A DNA stretch of 64,000 nucleotides from an uncultured Arsenicibacter sp. Lineage in GTDB: Bacteria > Bacteroidota > Bacteroidia > Cytophagales > Spirosomataceae. Made by a program: the position numbers and the translations under genes. The stretch's first letter is position 1. Each line of letters starts with the position of its first letter. The DNA is taken from assembly GCF_945952095.1 (NCBI RefSeq), contig NZ_CAMFHL010000008.1, positions 11,664 through 75,663 of the forward strand, read 5' to 3'. Positions 36,027 to 44,410 of this stretch are shown piece after piece. The notes below the pieces were generated by a model, which saw nothing but the letters and a program-made list of their open reading frames with translations, did not search any database and was not told the DNA's origin.

Positions 36027-36566
36027 CCACGAAGGCGCTAAGGAATAAAGGAGCACGAAGAAGGAAGAACACTTTGTGCCGCTTTGGTTCTTACAGTCTT
36101 TGTGGTTTCCCATTTTTTACCACGAAGACGCTAAGTAATGAAGCAGCACGAAGAAGGAAGAAAACGTCGTGCCCCTTTGGTTCTTACAGTCTTTGTGGTT
36201 TCCCATTTTTGCCACGAAGGCGCTAAGGGATAAAGGAGCACGAAGAAATAAGAAAACTTTGTGCCCCTTTGGTTCTTACAGTCTTTGTGGCTTTCCATTT
36301 TTGCCACGAAGGCGCTAAGGAATAAAGGAGCACGAAGATTAACGAACACTTTGTGCCGCTTTGGTTCTTACAGTCTTTGTGGTTCTTCATTTTTACCACG
36401 AAGGCGCTAAGGAATAAAGGAGCACGAAGAAGGAAGAACACTTTGTGCCCCTTTGATTCTTACAGTCTTTGTGGTTTTCCATTTTTACCACGAAGGCGCT
36501 AAGTAATGAAGCAGCACGAAGAAATAAGAAAACTTCGTGCCCCTTTGGTTCTTACGGTCTTTGTGG
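36027..36566. repeat. Six-copy tandem array of a 92-bp palindromic unit
   Basis: Units start at 36027, 36120, 36212, 36304, 36396 and 36488 (period 92-93). Each runs from CCACGAAGGCGCTAAG to CTTTGTGG and is itself an imperfect palindrome with arms of about 34 nt, so each can fold into a cruciform or RNA hairpin. Copies differ by a few bases and fall into two subtypes (AAGGAATAAAGG and AAGTAATGAAGC). The last unit supplies the final four codons and stop of pobA. Confidence 0.9.
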
Positions 36567-37754
36567 TTCAAACGCCTCAAACGGCAGACCGACATAGTTC
36601 TCAGCAATGGTGGTAGCATACGCCTCCGACTGACCGATGTAAGTAAACTTCGCCCGCTGAAGCTGGTACTGAAACGACCCGTGTTCGTCTTGTTTGTGGA
36701 ACAAGGTGGTCATAAAATTTGAGAAATCCTGCGCCCGCCAGATGCGTTTCAGCGCCGTTTCGGTATACCGGTCCAGGCCGCGCATTGAGCCGTTTTTGTA
36801 ATAATCCACCAGCCCGTCGACCAGGTGTTTCACGTCGGCAGCAGCCAGATTCAGCCCCTTGCCACCGGTTGGCGGCACGATATGAGCCGCATCCCCCGCT
36901 AGAAACAAGCGCCCCGCCTGCATGTTGTCGATCAGGTAGCTACGCATCGGCGTGATGCCTTTTTCGAAGATGGGGCCGGTTTGCAGGCTCCATCCCGGCG
37001 TACCCAGCCGCACCGACAGCTCATCCCAGATCTGATCGTCAGACCAGTTGTCAATGTGGTCGTTGTTATCCACCTGAATGTACAACCGGCTGACGGTCGA
37101 CGAACGCAGGCTGTGCAGCGCAAACCCCCGTTCATGATACGCATAAATCAACTCGTCGGTCGACGGCGCAACGTTGGCCAGAATGCCCAGCCAGCTGAAC
37201 GGGTAAGTAATCGAGTACTCGTTATACAGCTGCTTCGGCAGTGTTTTCCGGCCGATACCGTGGAAACCGTCGCAGGCCGCAACAAAGTCGCAGTCGATGA
37301 CGCCTTTTTCGCCCTGCTGCTCGAAATGGATTTTTGGTGATGTGGTATCAAATCCTTCGATCTGCAACGCCGGAGCCTCGAACAACAGTTGCCCGCCCCC
37401 GGCCAGCCAGGCATCGGTCAGGTCTTTAACGACCTCCTGCTGCCCGTAAATCGTGATGTCGCGTCCGTTGGTCAGCTTGCCGAACGGTACCCGTACCCGC
37501 TCACTGTCGAAGCTCAGGTAAACGCCGTGGTGCAGGTGTCCTTCGCGTTCGAGGCGACCGGCCAGCCCGAGGCCCTTGAGCATGTCAACCGTATTTTGTT
37601 CCAGCAACCCGGCCCGTACGCGGGCTTCTACGTACTCACGGCTCCGGTGTTCGATAATGACCAACTCGATACCGTGCTGCTTCAGCCAATGGGCCAGCAT
37701 CAGCCCGGCCGGTCCGGCGCCGATAATTCCTACCTGTGTCCGTATGTGTTTCAT
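36552..37754 (-). CDS. pobA: 4-hydroxybenzoate 3-monooxygenase
   Basis: A 400-residue flavoprotein hydroxylase (from ATG 37754, close to the 394 residues of pseudomonad PobA) that turns 4-hydroxybenzoate into protocatechuate with NAD(P)H and O2. It has GAGPAG near the N-terminus, the AACDGFHG motif and the FAD ribityl motif LFLAGDAAHIVPPTGGKGLN. The start is 1 nt from the stop of the preceding pcaD-pcaC gene. Its last residues PQRP and stop are encoded by the repeat array, which suggests that the repeat invaded or replaced the original 3' end. Confidence 0.93.
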   Translation of the reverse strand: MKHIRTQVGIIGAGPAGLMLAHWLKQHGIELVIIEHRSREYVEARVRAGLLEQNTVDMLKGLGLAGRLEREGHLHHGVYLSFDSERVRVPFGKLTNGRDITIYGQQEVVKDLTDAWLAGGGQLLFEAPALQIEGFDTTSPKIHFEQQGEKGVIDCDFVAACDGFHGIGRKTLPKQLYNEYSITYPFSWLGILANVAPSTDELIYAYHERGFALHSLRSSTVSRLYIQVDNNDHIDNWSDDQIWDELSVRLGTPGWSLQTGPIFEKGITPMRSYLIDNMQAGRLFLAGDAAHIVPPTGGKGLNLAAADVKHLVDGLVDYYKNGSMRGLDRYTETALKRIWRAQDFSNFMTTLFHKQDEHGSFQYQLQRAKFTYIGQSEAYATTIAENYVGLPFEAFEPQRP

Positions 37755-37755
37755 C

Positions 37756-38892
37756 TTAGTTAGATTGATTAAGTCGCTCCTGATCAAGCACTTCTTTTGC
37801 CGAATGGAAAGCTTCGTTGGCCGCAGGCAACCCGCAGTACAAGGCTGAGTGCATGATTACTTCTTTAATTTCTTCTTCCGAAACGCCGTTGTGTAAGGCG
37901 GCCCGCACGTGCATCTGAAATTCCGCTTTCCGGTTCAGGGCAATGAGCATCGAGAGGGTAATCAGGCTACGGGTATGTTTAGAAAGCCCGGAACGGGTCC
38001 AGATGTCGCCCCAGGCGTAGTTGGTAATGAATCGCTGAAAATCAGCCGTTAAATCGGTCATTTGAGCATTGGCTCGGTCGACGTGAGCATCGCCCAGCAC
38101 CGTCCGGCGGACGTGCATGCCCCGGTCATAGGCTGTACTGCCGACCAGAAAATCAATCAGCACCTCCGCATAGCGGGCCGGCAGCTCAGTGCTCGCCAGA
38201 TGGCGGGCCGGTAATACCCGCAACCGGGTATTCGGAATGTTCGCGACCAGAAACTCCGCCTGCTCAACGTTGGTAACCGGATCTTCATCGCCGGTAATGA
38301 CCAGCGTTTCCACCGGAATCCGGGACAGTTCCGACCGGAAATCGGCATCGCGGATGGCTGCACAACAGGCGGCATAACCCGCCACCGGACTGCGCAGAAA
38401 CATAGCTTTCGTCTCCGCCACCCGCTCCGGATTATGTTCGCGGAAATCAGCGGTAAACCAGCGCTCCATCGTATCGTCAACGATGGCCTGCATGCCTTGT
38501 GCGGTAATGGTGGCGATCCGGCCGTTCCAGCGTTCGTCGTTACCGATCTTCGCGCCGGTATTGCTGAGCACCAGCTTTTGCAGCCGTTCGGGGTGGTGAA
38601 TACCCAGCCATTGGCCAATGAGACCGCCCATCGACAGGCCGCAGTAATACACCCGGTCAATGTTCAGGTGATCCAGTAAGTCGATGACATCCTGCCCCAG
38701 CTGATCAATCGTATACGGGCCGGGCGTGACGGGACTTTTGCCGTGGCCACGCGTATCGTACTGAAGTACACGGAAATACGGCAGCAAATGGGGAACCAGT
38801 TCGTCCCACATCATCTGTTCCGAGCCCAGCGAATTAGAAAAAAGCAGTACCGGGCTATTGGGCGTGCCCTGTAGCGAATAGTTGAGGTTCAT
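37756..38892 (-). CDS. pcaL: Fused 3-oxoadipate enol-lactonase and 4-carboxymuconolactone decarboxylase
   Basis: A 378-residue fusion. The N-terminal alpha/beta hydrolase (about 1-250, PcaD) has nucleophile Ser87 in GLSMGG and opens the enol-lactone to 3-oxoadipate. The C-terminal domain (about 255-375, PcaC) has RRTVLGDAHVDRANA, and RSLITLSMLIALNR, and decarboxylates 4-carboxymuconolactone. Two successive pathway steps are thus on one chain, as in PcaL of actinomycetes. It sits between pcaB and pobA in a tight operon. Confidence 0.93.
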   Translation of the reverse strand: MNLNYSLQGTPNSPVLLFSNSLGSEQMMWDELVPHLLPYFRVLQYDTRGHGKSPVTPGPYTIDQLGQDVIDLLDHLNIDRVYYCGLSMGGLIGQWLGIHHPERLQKLVLSNTGAKIGNDERWNGRIATITAQGMQAIVDDTMERWFTADFREHNPERVAETKAMFLRSPVAGYAACCAAIRDADFRSELSRIPVETLVITGDEDPVTNVEQAEFLVANIPNTRLRVLPARHLASTELPARYAEVLIDFLVGSTAYDRGMHVRRTVLGDAHVDRANAQMTDLTADFQRFITNYAWGDIWTRSGLSKHTRSLITLSMLIALNRKAEFQMHVRAALHNGVSEEEIKEVIMHSALYCGLPAANEAFHSAKEVLDQERLNQSN

Positions 38893-38930
38893 GGTTTATC
38901 GGGTAAATGGCAATCCGTGGCGACGCAGCG

Positions 38931-40244
38931 TTACAGTCCGCTTTCGGCCAGTATCTGATCAATAATTGCCGCAGATTGTCCGGTTGAATAGTCCGGTGTA
39001 AATAAGGTTTCCAGCCCGGTAAGCGGTAGCGACATACCGGAAAGAACGTCTTTCAGGTGCCGTTTTTCGGCCACCGCCACCACGCAGGCCTGCTCGACAA
39101 GCTCATGAGCGGCCGCTTTGCCGATTTTTCCGGCCAGTGCCAGCGACACGTTTTCGGCATAAATCAGGCCGTTGGTCAGTTCCAGATTATGCCGCATCCG
39201 GTCAGCATCGACCTCCAGATGGGTGAGCAGGTCGATGACTTTCTCCACAACTCCGGCGGTCAGCTGCATGATATCAGTCAGGGTTTCCCATTCGGCATGC
39301 CAGCTGCCTGCCGACCGTTCGTGTTCCTGCACCATCGTCGCATAGAGCGTACTGATCAGTCCCGGCACCCGTGTAGCATTGGCCAGTATTGCTGCCGACG
39401 TAACCGGGTTCCGTTTGTGCGGCATGGTACTCGAACCGCCCTTACCGGCGGCTTTCCCTTCGAGGACCTCCGCCACTTCGGTTTGCATCAGCAGCGACAC
39501 ATCTCTGCCGATTTTGCCCAGGGTACCTGTCAGCAAACCCAGCGATGCTCCGAAACCGACCAGCGTTTCCCGCTGCGTATGCCAGGGGGTAGCAGGTGCC
39601 AGGTCCAGTAATTCCGCCAGAAAGGCGACCACCTCAGCGGTGATGTGTTCGTTGCGGCCCCCGACGGCGCCGCCTGCCTGTACCCGCAGCAAACGGGGGC
39701 TTTCCTGTTCAATCCGTCGCCGGACCTCCCGGACGCCCGTCAGCCAGTAGGCAGTTTTCAGGCCAAAGGTGATCGGCTTTGCCTGTTGCAGCAGTGTCCG
39801 GCCAATCATAACGGTTTGCCGGTGCGTTTGTGTCAAGTCGGCCAGCCGTTGTTCAATCCGGATAAGTTGCGGGAGCAACCAGTGCAGGTAATCACGGATT
39901 TGCAGCACCGTCGCCGTATCCACAATATCCTGACTGGTAGCACCGAGATGGACAACCTGCGCCGCCACGGGGTCTTTTTGGCGCACGAGTGCCGTAAGCT
40001 GTTTTACCAGCGGAATCGCGGCATTGCCGCCAAGAGCCGTGTCCTGCCGCAGTCTGTCTATATCCAGGTCCTGCACTGAACAAGCCGCCGCAATTGTCTG
40101 CGCCGCCGAATCCGGTATGTGTCCGGTACGGCTCTGCGCTTGTGCCAGCGCCGCTTCAACAGCCAACATGCGGCTTAGCTGTTGCTCATCGGATAAAATG
40201 CGCCGGGCGGCTTCGCTATAAAACAGGTTGGTGTACAGGCTCAT
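38931..40244 (-). CDS. pcaB: 3-carboxy-cis,cis-muconate cycloisomerase
   Basis: A 437-residue member of the fumarase/aspartase superfamily. The signature GGSSTMPHKRNP (269-280) is intact, as is the upstream HLGATSQDIVDT block (99-110). It lactonises 3-carboxymuconate made by PcaHG. Length and the SS-TMPHKRNP form are as in known PcaB proteins; adenylosuccinate lyase is excluded by context. It lies 33 nt after pcaG. Confidence 0.92.
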   Translation of the reverse strand: MSLYTNLFYSEAARRILSDEQQLSRMLAVEAALAQAQSRTGHIPDSAAQTIAAACSVQDLDIDRLRQDTALGGNAAIPLVKQLTALVRQKDPVAAQVVHLGATSQDIVDTATVLQIRDYLHWLLPQLIRIEQRLADLTQTHRQTVMIGRTLLQQAKPITFGLKTAYWLTGVREVRRRIEQESPRLLRVQAGGAVGGRNEHITAEVVAFLAELLDLAPATPWHTQRETLVGFGASLGLLTGTLGKIGRDVSLLMQTEVAEVLEGKAAGKGGSSTMPHKRNPVTSAAILANATRVPGLISTLYATMVQEHERSAGSWHAEWETLTDIMQLTAGVVEKVIDLLTHLEVDADRMRHNLELTNGLIYAENVSLALAGKIGKAAAHELVEQACVVAVAEKRHLKDVLSGMSLPLTGLETLFTPDYSTGQSAAIIDQILAESGL

Positions 40245-40277
40245 GGTCGTATGTCCGGGAAGTATGCCTTCCCGTTA

Positions 40278-40796
40278 TCAGATGTCAAAAAAAACGGTTT
40301 CGTGCCCGCCCTGCATGTGAATGTCGAACACATAGCCACTGCCGGTCTGCCGCGCAATCAACGTTGACCGGCGGTCAGCAGGGACCTGGTTCAGGACAGC
40401 ATCCTGTGCATTGGCGGCTTCTTCGTCCGGAAAATAAAGCCGTGTGTACGTATGAATTAACTGCCCGCGCATGAATATGATCACGTTCAGGTGCGGTGCC
40501 TGCCCGTCGACCGGCCCCGGCTTCACGGTATGAAACACAAACCGGTTCTGTGCATCCGTACCGGTACCAAAGCGGCCGAAGCGCCGGTTATACGCATCCC
40601 AGATTTCGATCATGGCATCTGGAATCAGCTCGCCCTTGGCGTCGAATACCTGTCCGGAAATGGTAATGGCGTCCGGTTCGTCCAGCGGATTAACCAGCTG
40701 ATTGTCAGCCAGACTTTTAAAGTCATACAGGTATTGCTCCGGTACCAGCCCATAGGCAAAATAAGGACCGACCGTTTGCGATGGCGTTTGTAACAT
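40278..40796 (-). CDS. pcaG: Protocatechuate 3,4-dioxygenase alpha subunit
   Basis: A 172-residue subunit of the intradiol dioxygenase that opens protocatechuate to 3-carboxymuconate. It has SQTVGPYFAYGL, PDAMIEIWDAYNRRFGRFG and PHLNVIIFMRGQL, the alpha-type sequence in which the iron ligands are not conserved. It follows pcaH by 18 nt; alpha and beta form the alpha-beta protomer. Confidence 0.93.
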   Translation of the reverse strand: MLQTPSQTVGPYFAYGLVPEQYLYDFKSLADNQLVNPLDEPDAITISGQVFDAKGELIPDAMIEIWDAYNRRFGRFGTGTDAQNRFVFHTVKPGPVDGQAPHLNVIIFMRGQLIHTYTRLYFPDEEAANAQDAVLNQVPADRRSTLIARQTGSGYVFDIHMQGGHETVFFDI

Positions 40797-40814
40797 TATC
40801 AGATCAGGTTCAGG

Positions 40815-41522
40815 TTAAACAGTTTCAAACGGGGTTGCCTTATTGCCGCGCAGGACAAAATCAAACCGGTAGCCAAGTGCAAAGTTGGGTTCGGTCACGC
40901 CCAGATCAAAACATGAAATGAGCAGTTCACGGCCTTTGGGCGGCACACCCAGAAAAATCGGGTCGTGTTGCAGCAGCGGATCGCCGGGGAAGTACATCTG
41001 CGTCACCAGGCGGGTAGTGATATTAGGCCCGAACAGCGAAAAATGGATGTGATTCGGCCGCCAGGCATTGTAATGATTCCCCCACGGATAAGCCCCCGGC
41101 TTGATGGTGTAAAACTTGTAATAGCCGTTGGCGTCGGTCATGACCCGCCCTGTTCCCAGAAAATTCGGGTCCAGCGGGGCATCGTGCTGATCGACTTTAT
41201 GGACGTAACGACCGGCAGCATTGGCCTGCCAGATTTCCACGAGTGTGTTCGGAATTGTCCGGCCGTTTTCGTCGTACACATACCCGTGCACCACAATGCG
41301 CTCGCCCATTGGTTCGCCGTTTTTGCGGGCATTCCGGGTCAGGTCATGATCGAGTGCCCCGAGGTTAATGTCACCGAAAACCGGCCCCGTCAGTTCCGAC
41401 AAACTTTGTCTGATGACCACCAGCGGTTTAGACGGTGCCCGCAGAACCGTCGATTTATAGTCGGGTGAAAGGTACGGCGGCTGCACGTCCCGGTCGAATA
41501 AATTAGTTCCGAGCTCACTCAT
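40815..41522 (-). CDS. pcaH: Protocatechuate 3,4-dioxygenase beta subunit
   Basis: A 235-residue catalytic subunit. The four Fe(III) ligands are present: Tyr106 (GRYVHK), Tyr145 (GAYPWGN), His158 and His160 (NHIHFSL). The first half contains the usual arm (IRQSLSELTGPVFG). It is the first gene of the pca operon and faces a divergent AraC-type regulator gene; a good -7 box lies in between. Confidence 0.95.
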   Translation of the reverse strand: MSELGTNLFDRDVQPPYLSPDYKSTVLRAPSKPLVVIRQSLSELTGPVFGDINLGALDHDLTRNARKNGEPMGERIVVHGYVYDENGRTIPNTLVEIWQANAAGRYVHKVDQHDAPLDPNFLGTGRVMTDANGYYKFYTIKPGAYPWGNHYNAWRPNHIHFSLFGPNITTRLVTQMYFPGDPLLQHDPIFLGVPPKGRELLISCFDLGVTEPNFALGYRFDFVLRGNKATPFETV

Positions 41523-41556
41523 TGTCTATGTACAGGTTAACAGGAATGTTCATTTG

Positions 41557-41564
41557 CAAAGCTA
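41557..41564 (-). promoter_or_regulatory. Candidate -7 box of the pca operon
   Basis: On the minus strand TAGCTTTG fits TAnnTTTG exactly, 35 nt before the pcaH start. No good -33 box is present, consistent with activator dependence, and the divergent AraC-type protein is the natural candidate. Confidence 0.5.
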
Positions 41565-41606
41565 TGAGCGGGGTCATAAAAAATCCTGGATAAACAAAAA
41601 TTAAAC

Positions 41607-42545
41607 TTGTACAAACCGAACATTACTGAGATATTAAGGCCGGTTTTTATCTTTTTCAAACATACAGTGCAACTCCTCAAAAACTTTGAAGGCCTTTACG
41701 GTGATAAACAGCACCCGTTTGCCGACGGTTTTATTCATCATGAGCTACTGGAGGTCCGCAGCCGGTTATACGACTGGGACATTGACGAGCACCTGCATAC
41801 CGATCTGGTACAGGTATTTGTCTTTAGTTCAGGAACAGGTGCTTTGTTCTCGGAGCGCCGCCGGCTTGAGCTTATTTCGCCGTGTGTAGTGTTGATTCCG
41901 TCGAATACACTGCATGGTTTTTCCTTTCAGGCCGACATGGTCGGAGAAGTGTTTACAATCCGCGAGCAAATGCTGGAGGCATTATTTAAACACCTGCCCC
42001 ACATTCTACTGGAAATCAATCAGTTTAAGTTGTTCAGCTTTCCTACAGAGGACGCCTCACTGACAAAACTACATCTACTGAAAGAGCAGTTGTGTGAAGA
42101 ACTTATGCATGAGCATGCGGAGAAAAACACTGTGTTACAGCTCTTACTACAGCAGTTCTGGCTGCAGCTGTACCGGATCAGTCTGGCGATTGACATACCT
42201 CTGCCCCGATCTGACAACCGGACGCTGGCCTATTTTCAGGCGTTTCAGAAAGCCATCCGTCAATCTGTCAATGAGGTACAATCGGTGCAGGCCTATGCCG
42301 CGGGGCTCAACATTACCACGGTTCACCTGAACCGCATTTGCCAGTCGCTGGTGCAGAAATCGGCCCTTCAGGTCATCCACGGCTTTGTAATCGGCGAGGC
42401 CCGTAAGTACCTCACCCACACAACGTACTCGCTGTCTGAAATCTCGTACTTCCTGAACTTCAAGGATCCGGCTTATTTCTCACGGCTCTTTAAGAAGGAG
42501 ACCGGCCTCTCGCCAGGGGCTTACCGCAAACAAACCAAAAAATGA
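41607..42545 (+). CDS. AraC-family transcriptional regulator
   Basis: A protein of up to 312 residues with a cupin-like N-terminal sensor half (HLHTDLVQVFVFSSGTG) and a C-terminal double helix-turn-helix (about 215-310) ending with DPAYFSRLFKKETGLSPGAYRKQ. No ATG exists near the 5' end; TTG 41607 or GTG 41667 are the likely starts. It resembles PobR/HpaA-type regulators of aromatic catabolism and is divergent from pcaH, so it probably activates pca and pobA with an aromatic acid as inducer. Confidence 0.85.
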   Translation: MYKPNITEILRPVFIFFKHTVQLLKNFEGLYGDKQHPFADGFIHHELLEVRSRLYDWDIDEHLHTDLVQVFVFSSGTGALFSERRRLELISPCVVLIPSNTLHGFSFQADMVGEVFTIREQMLEALFKHLPHILLEINQFKLFSFPTEDASLTKLHLLKEQLCEELMHEHAEKNTVLQLLLQQFWLQLYRISLAIDIPLPRSDNRTLAYFQAFQKAIRQSVNEVQSVQAYAAGLNITTVHLNRICQSLVQKSALQVIHGFVIGEARKYLTHTTYSLSEISYFLNFKDPAYFSRLFKKETGLSPGAYRKQTKK

Positions 42546-42577
42546 TACTTTTATCCCATGAAACGGGATGACAGTTT

Positions 42578-42828
42578 ATGGAAAGCAATTTTAAAAGACT
42601 AGACCAACTAACGAATCAACTGCCACAAACCATGGGAATTGAAGAATTTGTCATAGCACGTGCGCATCAGCAAGGCCTTGCTGAAGTGGAAAAGAAGGGC
42701 GAGCAAAAGCCCTCGACTTAATGATTCGTGCCCTGATCCGTGAAACCGATTTCGACGATGAAAAAATAGCCGGTATGGCAGGTGTGCCTGTAGAGCGGGT
42801 CGCAACGTTGCAGAAAAAGCGTTCCTGA
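42578..42828 (+). pseudogene. Frame-broken small helical protein gene
   Basis: The frame from ATG 42578 (MESNFKRLDQLTNQLPQ) stops at 42721. A -1 shift near AAGAAGGGCG continues with GRAKALDLMIRALIRETD and ends at 42828 (VATLQKKRS). The second part is the type of tail found at the C-terminus of many Cytophagales transposase-like or Rpn-type proteins. Taken together it is likely a remnant of about 80 codons. No classical slippery heptamer is present, so programmed frameshifting is unlikely. Confidence 0.5.
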
Positions 42829-42845
42829 CCCGGCGACCCGACTGC

Positions 42846-44066
42846 TCAGGCAAGCAAATTGTTCAGGTTAAACGCAGTATCGGCAAGCTGAGCCGGATCC
42901 GGCGTTATACCGGCACTCAATAGCTTTCTGGCATTCAGATGATCAGCGGGGCGGTTTAGCGAGTCCACACCGATGAGCCGGCCGTTTTTATAGTAATATA
43001 CCGAAAATTTCTCCGTCGCCGTATCCCCCCGCACAACCGCCTGGTCATAACCGGCCGATAGCCCGGCCATTTGCAGCTTCAGGTGGTATTGATTTGTCCA
43101 GAACCACGGAACCGCCTGATAAGCAACCGGATGACCTGTCATATGGGCTACTGCCGTCTTCGCCTGGTCCACCGCGTTCTGCACCGACTCCAGCCGCAGG
43201 CGACAGCCCGCATACGGATTATGGTGGTTCGCACAGTCGCCGATTGCGTAGATGTCAGGCGCCGACGTCTGCTGGTATTCATTCACCAGGATTCCGTTTT
43301 CACAGGCGATACCGGCATTCATTGCCAGCGTGGTTTCCGGAATAACCCCGATACCGGCCAATATGCAATCAGCCGCTACCGTTTGGCCGGTGCTCACCTG
43401 GATCAGATGTCCGCCGGTTTCGGCTGCCTCAATGGCTTCCACGCCGGATTTAAGAAACAAGGAAACGCCCTGGCGCTCATGCACCGCCTGAAAAACATCC
43501 GAAAGCATCGCCGGTAATACCCGTTCCATGAGCCGCTGCTGCGCTTCGATCACCGTCACCTGCTTTCCTTTTTCAACGGCCAGGGCCGCCAGTTCCAGCC
43601 CGATAAACCCGCCGCCGATGATCGCCACGCGCTGTGCCTGTGCCAGCCGTTCGCCGATCCGCCGGGCATCCGTCAGATTCCGCAGGTACCCGATGTCTGC
43701 TGCATCTGCTCCGGGCACACGCAGTAACCGGTTTGCCGCCCCCGTTGCCAGTACCAGCTGTGTATATGGAATCCTTTCGCCGGTGCCGGTAATTACCTGC
43801 TTTTCTTCGGGCAGAATACGCGCGGCCTGCACACCCAACCGCAGCGAAATGCCGTTGGCATCGTAGTAGGCCGGAGACCGGAACAGAATGGCTTCGTCGG
43901 TTTGCTTCCCCTGCAAATACCCTTTCGATAGCGGAGGCTTCTGATAGGGCAACGTCTGTTCGTCGGAAAGCAGGACAATCGTGCCGTCAAATCCTGCCTC
44001 CCGCAGCGACGCCGCCACCTGCACCCCGCCGTGCCCCGCCCCGATAATGACTACCTGTGGTTTCAT
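42846..44066 (-). CDS. creE: NAD(P)H-dependent ferredoxin reductase of the P450 system
   Basis: A 406-residue FAD enzyme like putidaredoxin reductase. The ATG at 44066 overlaps the ferredoxin stop (ATGA) and gives MKPQVVIIGAGHGG, the FAD dinucleotide motif; a second motif VAIIGGGFIGLELAA binds NAD(P)H, and DIYAIGDCANH is the second FAD contact. It should pass electrons to the adjacent ferredoxin and on to the P450. Symbol given by analogy with CreE of the C. glutamicum cre pathway. It is the last gene of the operon. Confidence 0.85.
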   Translation of the reverse strand: MKPQVVIIGAGHGGVQVAASLREAGFDGTIVLLSDEQTLPYQKPPLSKGYLQGKQTDEAILFRSPAYYDANGISLRLGVQAARILPEEKQVITGTGERIPYTQLVLATGAANRLLRVPGADAADIGYLRNLTDARRIGERLAQAQRVAIIGGGFIGLELAALAVEKGKQVTVIEAQQRLMERVLPAMLSDVFQAVHERQGVSLFLKSGVEAIEAAETGGHLIQVSTGQTVAADCILAGIGVIPETTLAMNAGIACENGILVNEYQQTSAPDIYAIGDCANHHNPYAGCRLRLESVQNAVDQAKTAVAHMTGHPVAYQAVPWFWTNQYHLKLQMAGLSAGYDQAVVRGDTATEKFSVYYYKNGRLIGVDSLNRPADHLNARKLLSAGITPDPAQLADTAFNLNNLLA

Positions 44067-44383
44067 TGTTTCTCCGGAATGCGTACAATCAGCCCGTAGA
44101 GGGCGCCGCTTACCCGCACCTGACAACCTAACCGGCTGTTGGCCCGGCGCTCGGCACTGGCCCCTCCGAGCATTTCGTCTTCTTCCTCTTCCATGACCGG
44201 CAACAGGTCCAGAAACGCTTCGTCGACATACATGTGGCAGGTTGCGCACATGCACGAGCCGCCACATTCGGCCACAATGCCTTTGACATCATGCTGCACC
44301 GCGCCTTCCATCAGGGTTGCGCCCAACGGCAGTTCCACAAGGTGCTCTTTACCGCTGGTTTCAATGTAGGTTACTTTGGGCAT
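44063..44383 (-). CDS. creF: [2Fe-2S] ferredoxin, adrenodoxin/putidaredoxin type
   Basis: A 106-residue ferredoxin with cluster ligands Cys40, Cys46, Cys49 and Cys87 (C-x5-C-x2-C ... LGCQV). An additional Cys44 lies in the loop. An acidic patch (PVMEEEEDEML, about 62-72) is the usual contact for reductase and P450. It is translationally coupled to the reductase gene. By gene context it is the redox carrier of the P450 at 50980-52212, corresponding to CreF. Confidence 0.9.
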   Translation of the reverse strand: MPKVTYIETSGKEHLVELPLGATLMEGAVQHDVKGIVAECGGSCMCATCHMYVDEAFLDLLPVMEEEEDEMLGGASAERRANSRLGCQVRVSGALYGLIVRIPEKQ

Positions 44384-44410
44384 AGCTGTATTCTTTGTAA
44401 GAGGTTGGTT

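Noticed and set aside
35015..36226. Plus-strand frame of 403 codons
   Set aside because: Antisense to the fused CoA-transferase gene and extending into the repeat array; no protein-like sequence.
36131..36441. Two overlapping 72-codon minus-strand frames with MF-LRAPLFLSAFV-like ends
   Set aside because: They are translations of the 92-bp repeats and mirror the repeat period.
36027..36566. CRISPR-like array
   Set aside because: The whole 92-bp unit repeats, there are no unique spacers, the unit is a palindrome much longer than CRISPR repeats, and no cas gene is near.
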